Assembly: GCA_025999735.1 (NCBI GenBank)
Contig: BNXR01000117.1
Coordinates: 1-5,350, forward strand
Length of the DNA: 5,350 nt
Source: Bacteroidia bacterium
GTDB lineage: Bacteria > Bacteroidota > Bacteroidia > Bacteroidales > Marinifilaceae
Direction: 5' to 3'
A model generated the notes under the pieces. The model had not been told where the DNA came from, searched no databases, and saw only the letters and a list, made by a program, of their open reading frames with translations. The translations under genes and the position numbers were made by a program. Positions 1 to 5,350 of the stretch are shown in pieces; the stretch's first letter is position 1, and each line of letters opens with the position of its first letter.

Positions 1-798
1 GTGCCCCATAAGATTGTCGGCGGTGGGGCAACGGGTATAGCCACCATTATTTATTATCTTTCTGATGAGCAAATACCGATAGCATTGTCTTATATTACTA
101 TCAATGCACTGCTGATAGGGGTCGCAGTAAAGATTTTGGGACCCAAGTTCGGGGTAAAAGCTATTTTCGGGATTATCAGTTGTTCGCTGCTATTAGGCTT
201 GTGGCAGCCACTGTTTGCGGACGCCATTTGGGTGACAGACAAGTTTATGAGTACCATCATTGCAGGCATTGTAAATGGTGTGGGCATTGCGATGGCAATT
301 TCTCATGGAGGAAGTACGGGTGGTACGGACATCATTGCGTTGATTATTACGAAGTTCAAGAATGTAAGTACCGGGAAGGTGCTCATGTATTGTGATGCCA
401 TTATTATTGTTGGCACTTTGACTATCAACCCCAGCATTGAAGGATTGATGTTTGGTTACGTGGTGATGGGTGTTTCCACTTATGTGATTGATATTGTTTT
501 ATCCGGTCTCAAGCAATCAGCGCAATTATTTATCTTTACGGACAAATACGAAGAGGTGGCGGCAAACATCACCCATCATTTCCAGCGGGGAGTGACTGTT
601 GTGGACTGTGTCGGTTGGTACACGGGGCAATCAAAAAAGATGCTTATCATCGTGGTACGCAAAAGCGAAGCGCATGAAGTGTTAAAGATTGCCAAACGCG
701 AAGACCCCAATGCGTTCATGACCATGAACACCGTCATGGGGGTGTTCGGAAAAGGATTTGAGGAAGTGAAGGGGGTCAAACAAGTGAAAGAGCCTTGA
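1..798 (+). CDS. YitT family membrane protein with C-terminal DUF2179 domain, 5'-truncated
   Basis: A multipass inner-membrane protein of the YitT/DUF161 family with a cytosolic DUF2179 domain; the family's transport substrate is not established. The visible 265 residues open with VPHKIVGGGATGIA, which in this family lies after the first membrane helix. The GTG at base 1 is therefore an internal valine, and the true start lies upstream of the window. Hydrophobic segments lie at about residues 26-47, 52-68, 83-101, 127-141 and 148-170, with the family's glycine-rich stretch GGSTGGTDI at 103-111. The DUF2179 domain covers about 172-256, including RGVTVVDCVGWYTGQ and the terminal FMTMNTVMGVFGKGF. 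It ends with TGA 85 nt before gltX, and gltX has its own promoter, so the two need not be cotranscribed. The family call is secure; any specific function is unknown. Confidence 0.9.
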   Translation: MPHKIVGGGATGIATIIYYLSDEQIPIALSYITINALLIGVAVKILGPKFGVKAIFGIISCSLLLGLWQPLFADAIWVTDKFMSTIIAGIVNGVGIAMAISHGGSTGGTDIIALIITKFKNVSTGKVLMYCDAIIIVGTLTINPSIEGLMFGYVVMGVSTYVIDIVLSGLKQSAQLFIFTDKYEEVAANITHHFQRGVTVVDCVGWYTGQSKKMLIIVVRKSEAHEVLKIAKREDPNAFMTMNTVMGVFGKGFEEVKGVKQVKEP

Positions 799-831
799 TG
801 TGGGCCGTCTGTGGGCAATAGACACAAAAGC

Positions 832-862
832 TTGTATCTATACATTATTAATTGTACCTTTG
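832..862 (+). promoter_or_regulatory. Bacteroidota-type promoter for the gltX-mtaB operon
   Basis: TTG at 832-834 is followed after exactly 20 nt by TACCTTTG at 855-862. This matches the primary sigma factor consensus of Bacteroidota (TTG, 19-21 nt, TAnnTTTG). Transcription would start a few bases further on, near 868-870, leaving a leader of only about 15 nt before the ATG at 884. No purine-rich Shine-Dalgarno precedes that ATG, which is normal in this phylum. I see no riboswitch or T-box in such a short leader. Confidence 0.8.
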
Positions 863-883
863 CGTCCTTAATCAAACACGACC

Positions 884-2314
884 ATGAACAAAGTTAGAAC
901 ACGTTTTGCTCCGAGTCCGACAGGCTTTATGCACATCGGAAACCTTAGAACAGCCCTCTATTGCTACTTGTATGCCAAGAAGAATAAGGGGGCCTTTATA
1001 TTGCGTATTGAAGACACCGACCAAGAGCGACAGGTCGAAAACGCTGTAGAAACCATCTACAAAACGATGCAACTTGCCGGTATGCAACACGATGAAGGAC
1101 CGGACGTCGGCGGTGACTTTGGTCCTTACGTGCAAAGTGAGCGGAAGGAGGTATATGCAAGGTATGCCAAAGAGTTGGTTGCCAAGGGGCACGCATACTA
1201 CTGCTTCTGCACAAAAGAACGCCTTGACACCCTGATGGACAGCGATACAGGAAATCGTCGCTACGACAAACACTGCCTGCACCTTACGAAAGAGGAGATT
1301 GCCGAGAATTTGGCTGCCGGTATTCCGTACGTCATCCGCCAGAATGTGCCCTTGGACGGGACTACCACCTTCTCCGACTTAGTGTATGGGGATATTACGG
1401 TCGACAACAAAGAGCTGCAAGACAATGTGCTACTCAAATCCGACGGTCTGCCGACATATAATTTTGCCAACGTCGTGGACGACCACCTGATGGCGATAAG
1501 TCACGTCTTTCGTGGCATGGAATACCTTAGCAGTACGCCGAACTACAACCTGCTGTACCAAGCGTTTGGCTGGCAACTCCCCCAATACATCCATCTGCCG
1601 CATATCATGCGTGACAAGCAACACAAACTGAGCAAGCGGGACGGCGATGCCAACTTTGAGGACTTCCTGAACAAAGGCTTCCTGCCCGATGCTATCTTAA
1701 ATTATGTGTCCCTCTTGGGGTGGAATCCCAAGAATGACAGGGAGAAGTTTACATTGGACGAGCTGGTGGAGCACTTCGACATCGCCGGCATCTCCAAGTC
1801 CCCCGCTATCTTCGATGAGGTGAAGTTGAGGTGGCTCAATTCATTATATATAAAGGAATTGCCGTTTGCCACATTCCAATCACAGGCATCTACATACTAC
1901 AACTCCGTTACAGTGCCTCTGGAGCCTACTTTGCTTGGGCAGCTCTTACAGTCCCGCATCAGTGCCTTTTCGGATATACCGGCAACCTTGCAGTTCATCG
2001 ACCGCTTTGATGCTTACGACCTTGAGCTGTTTGAACATAGTGGTAGCAAGTCGTCCAAGGAGTTAGCCAAGAGCATTTTGCCGACGGTGATTGCTGCGAC
2101 GGAGAAGGTGGAAAGCTGGAATAATGAGCTGCTGTTTGAGACATTTGTGAAAGTGGGCGAGCAGTTCAGTTTGAAAAACAAACAGTTGCTGTGGATTATA
2201 CGTATCGCCATCACCGGTCACGCTTCTACGCCTGGTGGTGCTACCGAGATATGCGTTCTGCTCGGTAAAGAATTGACCTTGAAACGCTTGAAAGCGTCGT
2301 TGGAGCGGTTATAG
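884..2314 (+). CDS. gltX: Glutamyl-tRNA synthetase (zinc-containing type)
   Basis: A cytosolic class I aminoacyl-tRNA synthetase that attaches glutamate to tRNA(Glu) using ATP. Its 476 residues are full length for the family. The Rossmann-fold signature FAPSPTGFMHIGN (8-20) carries the HIGH-class motif as HIGN, followed by LRIEDTDQER (40-49). A zinc-ribbon pattern is complete at C107-x-C109, then C131-x-H133. YNFANVVDDHLM (192-203) and FRGMEYL (209-215) belong to the catalytic domain, and HKLSKRDGD (247-255) is the KMSKS-class loop. SPAIFDEVKLRWLN (306-319) leads into the C-terminal anticodon-binding helical domain, which is less conserved. The start at 884 fits both the family N-terminus and the promoter just upstream. 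It is the first gene of an apparent operon with mtaB. As I recall the families, the sequence resembles clostridial GluRS more than the usual ~505-residue Bacteroidales enzyme, which lacks the Cys/His set; see findings. The sequence alone does not say whether it is the only GluRS in the cell. Confidence 0.96.
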   Translation: MNKVRTRFAPSPTGFMHIGNLRTALYCYLYAKKNKGAFILRIEDTDQERQVENAVETIYKTMQLAGMQHDEGPDVGGDFGPYVQSERKEVYARYAKELVAKGHAYYCFCTKERLDTLMDSDTGNRRYDKHCLHLTKEEIAENLAAGIPYVIRQNVPLDGTTTFSDLVYGDITVDNKELQDNVLLKSDGLPTYNFANVVDDHLMAISHVFRGMEYLSSTPNYNLLYQAFGWQLPQYIHLPHIMRDKQHKLSKRDGDANFEDFLNKGFLPDAILNYVSLLGWNPKNDREKFTLDELVEHFDIAGISKSPAIFDEVKLRWLNSLYIKELPFATFQSQASTYYNSVTVPLEPTLLGQLLQSRISAFSDIPATLQFIDRFDAYDLELFEHSGSKSSKELAKSILPTVIAATEKVESWNNELLFETFVKVGEQFSLKNKQLLWIIRIAITGHASTPGGATEICVLLGKELTLKRLKASLERL

Positions 2315-2317
2315 AAG

Positions 2318-3652
2318 ATGGACTTTACGAACTTACGCGCGGCGTACATCACATTAGGCTGCAAGCTCAATTATTCGGAGACCTCCACCATCCGACGAAG
2401 CTTGGAAGACAAAGGTGTCGCTACGGTCGATGAAAAGGAGGAAGCCGATATTTTTATCATCAACACATGCAGTGTGACAGATGTCGCTGAACGCAAAGGA
2501 AGACAGTTACTCCGCAAAATCGTCAAGCACCATCCGGATGCGTTCGTTGTTGTTGTTGGGTGCTATGCCCAGTTGCACGCCAAAGAACTCGTGGAAATGG
2601 AGGGCGTTGACCTCGTTTTGGGTGCCAAGGATAAGTTCAAGGTCGCCCAATACCTTGAAGAGATAGACAAACAGCCAACGCACGATGTTATCGGGGGTAC
2701 TATCGGGGCGGCGATACAAAGCCGACAGCCGCACTCATGCGATGTATTCAGTCTATCGGACTTTGACCTTTCGTGTTCCTTTGGCGACCGCACCCGCAGT
2801 TTCTTGAAAATACAGGACGGATGCGACTACTTCTGTTCCTATTGCACCATTCCCTTTGCCAGAGGCAGAAGTCGGAGTGCCACCATCCGGCAAGTCCTTG
2901 ATGCTGCAAAAGAAATTGTCCGCCGAGACGTAAAAGAAATCATCCTCACAGGTGTGAATACCGGGGACTTCGGGCGAAATAGCAGCGAAACCTTTTTGGA
3001 CTTACTTCGAGCATTAGATGATATTGAGGAGGTCGCCCGCATCCGCATTTCCTCCATCGAGCCCAACTTGCTCACAGATGACATCATATCATTCGTAGCA
3101 AAATCCGAGCGCTTCATGCCTCATTTCCACATCCCACTACAATCCGGCAGCAATAAAGTGCTCAAACTCATGAAGCGACGCTACACGCGGGAATTATTTA
3201 CCGACAAGATAACAACCATCAACGCGGTGTGTCCCGATGCATTCATCGGCGTGGACATCATTGCCGGTATGCGCGGGGAAACCACTTCCTGCTTTGACGA
3301 TTCGCTGCATTTAGTCGAAAACCTCACTATCTCCCAACTGCACGTCTTCCCTTACTCAGAGCGACAAGGGACAGAAGCCCTTGAAATCAAAGGAGTGGTG
3401 TCACAAGCTGAAAAACACAGGCGGGTGGAAGTCTTACGAAGTATTTCCGAAAGCAAACTCAAGAGTTTCTACCAACGATTTGAAGGGCAAACACGCCATG
3501 TCCTTTTTGAAGGCACCTCAGAAAGTAGTAAACAAAAACAAGCCACTATCAGCGGCTTCACAGACAACTACATCCGCGTTACTGTTCCCTACTCCCTCGA
3601 ACTCACCAACCACATTGTACCGGTGCTACTGACAAAGGAATGTACATCTTGA
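2318..3652 (+). CDS. mtaB: tRNA t6A37 C2-methylthiotransferase MtaB (radical SAM)
   Basis: An iron-sulfur, SAM-dependent enzyme that methylthiolates C2 of N6-threonylcarbamoyladenosine at position 37 of ANN-decoding tRNAs, giving ms2t6A. The 444 residues show the three expected parts. The N-terminal methylthiotransferase domain (about 8-115) has its three cluster-binding cysteines in TLGCKLNYSE (C15), NTCSVT (C51) and GCYAQ (C82). The radical SAM core (about 155-385) has CDYFCSYC (C169, C173, C176), which binds the second 4Fe-4S cluster, plus ILTGVNTGDFG (209-219) and HIPLQSGSNKVLKLMKRRY (271-289). A weaker TRAM-like RNA-binding tail follows (about 390-443). TLGCKLNYSE and the general layout favour MtaB over MiaB or RimO. 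The ATG lies 3 nt after the gltX stop, with a GGAG at 2302-2305 that is rather distant, so translation is probably coupled to gltX. All six cluster cysteines are present and the gene looks intact. Confidence 0.93.
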   Translation: MDFTNLRAAYITLGCKLNYSETSTIRRSLEDKGVATVDEKEEADIFIINTCSVTDVAERKGRQLLRKIVKHHPDAFVVVVGCYAQLHAKELVEMEGVDLVLGAKDKFKVAQYLEEIDKQPTHDVIGGTIGAAIQSRQPHSCDVFSLSDFDLSCSFGDRTRSFLKIQDGCDYFCSYCTIPFARGRSRSATIRQVLDAAKEIVRRDVKEIILTGVNTGDFGRNSSETFLDLLRALDDIEEVARIRISSIEPNLLTDDIISFVAKSERFMPHFHIPLQSGSNKVLKLMKRRYTRELFTDKITTINAVCPDAFIGVDIIAGMRGETTSCFDDSLHLVENLTISQLHVFPYSERQGTEALEIKGVVSQAEKHRRVEVLRSISESKLKSFYQRFEGQTRHVLFEGTSESSKQKQATISGFTDNYIRVTVPYSLELTNHIVPVLLTKECTS

Positions 3653-3661
3653 TATTTGCGT

Positions 3662-3680
3662 GCACTACGATTGTAGGTGC
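3662..3680. terminator. Possible bidirectional hairpin between convergent mtaB and PPIase genes
   Basis: GCAC (3662-3665) pairs with GTGC (3677-3680) and TAC (3666-3668) pairs with GTA (3673-3675). One base (3676) bulges and the loop is GATT. It lies in the 27-nt gap where the two genes converge and touches the last base of the PPIase stop codon. There is no clear U-run on either side, so intrinsic termination is only a suggestion from position and symmetry. Confidence 0.25.
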
Positions 3681-4528
3681 TATTGTATCTCAATAATCAC
3701 AACGTCTTTTACAGGCCTGTCATTTTCATCTGTTGCGAGGGCCGAAATGGTATCCACCACGTCCATCCCTTCAATCACTTCCCCGAAAATAGTGTACTTC
3801 CCATCAAGACGCGGGGCACCCCCTATGCCGGTATAGGCACGACGCTGTTCATCTGTCAGCACCACTTTCTCTTGTTCCAGTAACTCTCTGCTTTCCAGGG
3901 AAATCTTCTTGTGTATTTCTTCCAATCCATCAAAATCGTTCCTTGCCGATAGGCTGTTGATTTGCGTGTCATATTTCGCTTTCACACGGTTGAACATCGC
4001 CACAAGGCGCAGGTTGTTGATGTTTCCCACCAGGGAGTCGAGCGAGGCATTCGTGTAGGTTTGTCCCGTGACGATATAAAAATGGCTACCACTTGATACC
4101 TTTTCGGGGTTGATATTATCCCCTTCCCGTGCTGCCGCTAACACTCCTCTCTTATGGAAAAACTCCGGACGAATTTCCGCTTTCACGTCGTGTTTCACAC
4201 TTTTGGCACCCAACAAAATACCTGCTTTCGCACCTTTTGATTCGGGATCTCCTGCCTGTATGACGAAATCTTTGATGACACGATGGAACAAAATCCCGTC
4301 ATAGAAGCCCTCTTTCGCTAACTTAATAAAGTTATCGCGGTGAAGGGGTGTCTCGTTATAAAGTTTCACCTTGATAGAGCCTTCGCTCGTTTTTATTGTC
4401 AATATATTTTCTTCCTTCCGCTGGCAAGCAAAGAGCAGTAATCCGAATAAAAGGGTCATGCCCATTTTGTGTGTTTGCGTACGGAAAGAGCCGTCGTTGA
4501 AATTTAATCTAACTGAATATTTCATCAT
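3680..4528 (-). CDS. Cyclophilin-type peptidyl-prolyl cis-trans isomerase, predicted lipoprotein
   Basis: A folding catalyst that interconverts cis and trans X-Pro bonds, predicted to be exported and lipid-anchored. From the ATG at 4528 the protein has 282 residues. A hydrophobic stretch MGMTLLFGLLLFA (22-34) ends in the lipobox LFAC, so C35 would be the lipidated residue. The cyclophilin fold begins near residue 42. FHRVIKDFVIQAGDP (81-95) carries R83, F88 and Q91, matching the active-site Arg, Phe and Gln of cyclophilin A. GSHFYIVTG (147-155) and LDGKYTIFGEV (241-251) complete the core; the cyclophilin A Gln111 position appears to be H149. About 80 residues (158-236) rich in charged, helix-forming sequence are inserted between these blocks, as I recall from Bacteroidales homologues. 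The start is uncertain: 4528 gives a long n-region with positive charges, while the ATGs at 4465 and 4459 give a very short uncharged one. It converges on mtaB and diverges from the SPOR gene. Confidence 0.92.
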   Translation of the reverse strand: MMKYSVRLNFNDGSFRTQTHKMGMTLLFGLLLFACQRKEENILTIKTSEGSIKVKLYNETPLHRDNFIKLAKEGFYDGILFHRVIKDFVIQAGDPESKGAKAGILLGAKSVKHDVKAEIRPEFFHKRGVLAAAREGDNINPEKVSSGSHFYIVTGQTYTNASLDSLVGNINNLRLVAMFNRVKAKYDTQINSLSARNDFDGLEEIHKKISLESRELLEQEKVVLTDEQRRAYTGIGGAPRLDGKYTIFGEVIEGMDVVDTISALATDENDRPVKDVVIIEIQ

Positions 4529-4534
4529 TTCTCA

Positions 4535-4579
4535 ATTTCTACATTGGGCGGGCAACCCCCGCCCCTACATTTCTACATT
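4535..4579. repeat. GC-rich hairpin flanked by 11-bp direct repeats
   Basis: ATTTCTACATT occurs at 4535-4545 and again, without mismatch, at 4569-4579. Between them lies a 23-bp GC-rich segment whose arms GGGCGGG (4546-4552) and CCCGCCC (4558-4564) form a perfect 7-bp stem with a 5-nt loop. The base composition contrasts sharply with the AT-rich surroundings. It resembles the short palindromic interspersed repeats (REP or MITE-like, containing GTAGGGGCGGG on the minus strand) seen in many bacterial genomes. In the PPIase transcript the hairpin would sit 17 nt before the ATG at 4528. Whether the direct repeats are a target duplication or part of the element cannot be told from one copy. Confidence 0.6.
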
Positions 4580-4629
4580 TTTTCCCATTGTCTTCATTTG
4601 GTACAAATAATACATATTAAGTGATTTTT

Positions 4630-4660
4630 TTGCAAAGGTAGTTATTTTTTTCTATCTTTG
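4630..4660 (+). promoter_or_regulatory. Bacteroidota-type promoter for the SPOR lipoprotein operon
   Basis: TTG at 4630-4632, a 20-nt spacer and TATCTTTG at 4653-4660 followed by CG give a full match to the phylum consensus. Transcription should begin near 4667, leaving a leader of about 108 nt before the ATG at 4775 that contains the tandem AT-rich repeats. The element overlaps the minus-strand PPIase promoter almost completely. Confidence 0.75.
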
Positions 4661-4666
4661 CGCCAA
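4633..4666 (-). promoter_or_regulatory. Probable Bacteroidota-type promoter for the PPIase gene
   Basis: Read on the minus strand, TACCTTTG occupies 4640-4633 and is followed by CA, an exact TAnnTTTG -7 box. The nearest upstream TTG is at 4666-4664, giving a 23-nt spacer, a little longer than the usual 19-21, so the -33 element is weaker than that of the opposing promoter. Transcription would begin near 4626 and give a leader of about 100 nt to the ATG at 4528, including the GC-rich hairpin. Confidence 0.5.
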
Positions 4667-4688
4667 ATAAAATGGTGTGGTGTGCCTA

Positions 4689-4737
4689 AGTGATAAATAG
4701 GACGATAAAATAGGGTGATTAATAGAGTGATAAATAA
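4689..4737 (+). repeat. Four degenerate 12-13 bp tandem repeats in the SPOR gene leader
   Basis: Successive units are agtgataaatag (4689-4700), gacgataaaatag (4701-4713), ggtgattaatag (4714-4725) and agtgataaataa (4726-4737), with core TGATAAATAG. They lie between the promoter and the start codon, so they would be transcribed as an unstructured AU-rich leader. A short dyad follows next to the start codon (AATCTT 4745-4750 with AAGATT 4769-4774). The repeats could bind a regulator, could act as a translation enhancer, or could be slippage products with no role. Confidence 0.55.
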
Positions 4738-4774
4738 ATAATGTAATCTTGTTATTATCTTGAAAGCTAAGATT

Positions 4775-5185
4775 ATGAAAGTAAAGAATATAATACTCAT
4801 TTTGCTTGTTTGCGGTATTGGGGTTTGCTCTTGTGAGAAAAAGAAGGCTCCTCCCATCGTGCCGATACCGACACCGGTGGAAGTGGTTGAAAAAGTCGTT
4901 AAAGAGGAAAAACCGGTGGTAGTCGAGGAAGAACCGGTAGTAGTGAATAGTAATGCGAAATGTTTCTTGATAGCAGGGTGTTTTGCCTATAAAAGCAATG
5001 CAGACCGTTTAAATGCAAAACTGAAGAAGGGAGGCTACAAAAATTCACGAATACTAAATTATCATAGCAACCTTTATTTAGTCACGTATGAAGGATATGC
5101 AACCCGAAAACAAGCCTTTAGTGCGTTGAGAGTTCTTGTTAAAGACAGAAGCAAAAGGGATGCTTGGGTATATACTCAAAAATAG
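4775..5185 (+). CDS. SPOR-domain lipoprotein
   Basis: A small predicted envelope lipoprotein that probably binds peptidoglycan; SPOR domains recognise glycan strands stripped of stem peptides, typically at the division site. From the ATG at 4775 it has 136 residues; an in-frame TTG at 4760 is a less likely start. Residues 1-19 form a classic lipoprotein signal (MKVKN, then a hydrophobic core) with lipobox VCSC, so C20 would be lipidated. A low-complexity linker (about 25-58) rich in Pro, Val, Glu and Lys includes repeated EKPVVV/EEPVVV. The SPOR fold covers about 62-133: CFLIAGCF, then NADRLNAKLKKGGY, then the LYLVTYEGYATRKQAFSALR block and a terminal AWVYTQK. Three extra cysteines (C13, C18 and C63/C69 region) are noticeable. 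The gene has its own promoter and is followed 9 nt later by another lipoprotein gene, so an operon is likely. The SPOR call is by pattern recognition; a specific division role is inference. Confidence 0.88.
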   Translation: MKVKNIILILLVCGIGVCSCEKKKAPPIVPIPTPVEVVEKVVKEEKPVVVEEEPVVVNSNAKCFLIAGCFAYKSNADRLNAKLKKGGYKNSRILNYHSNLYLVTYEGYATRKQAFSALRVLVKDRSKRDAWVYTQK

Positions 5186-5194
5186 TGGGGTTTA

Positions 5195-5350
5195 ATGAAA
5201 ACAAAAATTATCTTATTGCTCGTTGCTCTTATTTGCACCGCGGGGTGTAAAAATAAGTCCGCTTTATTCCCTAACCATCTGTCTGATGTACCGGTGGTCA
5301 GGGAAATAAAACTGACACAAGACGATAAAAAAGATGATTGTAACTGCGAG
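5195..5350 (+). CDS. N-terminus of a predicted lipoprotein, 3'-truncated
   Basis: An open frame runs from the ATG at 5195 to the end of the window, 52 codons without a stop. It begins MKTKIILLLVALICTAGCKNK, a lysine-bearing n-region, a hydrophobic core and a Cys at 18 preceded by TAG. That is a plausible lipobox, although Thr at -3 is less usual than Leu or Val. The remaining visible sequence is polar and ends in an acidic, cysteine-bearing stretch DDKKDDCNCE. The gene starts 9 nt after the SPOR lipoprotein stop, so it is probably cotranscribed with it. No domain can be recognised from this fragment. Its signal resembles that of its neighbour in length and layout, so a related SPOR-type lipoprotein is possible but not shown. 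Confidence 0.75.
   Translation, partial: MKTKIILLLVALICTAGCKNKSALFPNHLSDVPVVREIKLTQDDKKDDCNCE

Noticed and set aside
1..3. GTG at the first base as a true start codon for the YitT protein
   Set aside because: The family continues upstream: VPHKIVGGG is normally internal, after the first membrane helix, so the gene is cut by the window edge.
799..831. A possible terminator after yitT (GTCT/AGAC and repeated GTGGGC)
   Set aside because: Pairing is only about 4 bp with a long loop and no U-run; not enough to call.
576..875. A 99-codon minus-strand open frame across the yitT 3' end and the gltX upstream region
   Set aside because: Mostly antisense to the DUF2179 domain, and it overlaps the gltX promoter; no family resemblance.
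872..1282. A 136-codon minus-strand open frame over the 5' part of gltX
   Set aside because: It lies wholly opposite strongly conserved GluRS coding sequence, has no recognisable domain and no promoter; a shadow frame.
4371..4610. A 79-codon plus-strand open frame opposite the PPIase N-terminus and the GC-rich repeat
   Set aside because: Antisense to the lipoprotein signal region and running through the palindromic repeat; no promoter or homology pattern.
4760..4774. TTG at 4760 as the start of the SPOR lipoprotein
   Set aside because: The ATG five codons later gives a standard lipoprotein signal (MKVKN plus hydrophobic core), and the TTG has no supporting ribosome binding site.
4642..4857. 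A 71-codon minus-strand open frame across the SPOR leader
   Set aside because: Its sequence arises from AT-rich promoter and tandem-repeat DNA and covers the SPOR gene's signal peptide antisense; low-complexity, not a credible protein.

Overview
The window reads as chromosomal DNA from a member of the Bacteroidota, probably Bacteroidales. The main evidence is two promoters of the phylum-specific type (TTG, about 20 nt, TAnnTTTG), one before gltX and one before the SPOR gene. Weak or absent Shine-Dalgarno sequences, a lipoprotein with a Bacteroidota-style export signal, and an mtaB and a cyclophilin of the kind found in Bacteroidales fit the same picture.

Layout, left to right. (1) The 3' part of a YitT/DUF2179 membrane protein gene, cut by the window edge. 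(2) A good promoter, then gltX (glutamyl-tRNA synthetase) and mtaB (tRNA ms2t6A37 methylthiotransferase) 3 nt apart, forming a tRNA charging and modification operon. (3) Convergent to mtaB, a minus-strand gene for a cyclophilin-type peptidyl-prolyl isomerase with a lipoprotein signal. (4) A gene-free region of about 245 bp that holds a GC-rich hairpin between 11-bp direct repeats, two divergent promoters whose elements interleave, and a short AT-rich tandem repeat. (5) On the plus strand, a SPOR-domain lipoprotein gene, followed 9 nt later by a second small lipoprotein gene that runs off the right end.

The window therefore joins a translation-related operon to a divergent envelope cluster of a lipoprotein foldase, a peptidoglycan-binding SPOR lipoprotein and an unidentified lipoprotein. 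Most of it is ordinary housekeeping content. I see no phage, transposase, CRISPR, toxin-antitoxin or defence gene, and no new multigene system that I could defend. The points most worth a second look are the GltX, which looks like the zinc-containing clostridial type rather than the usual Bacteroidales enzyme, and the intergenic region, where two opposed promoters share the same ~35 bp and their -7 boxes form an inverted repeat.
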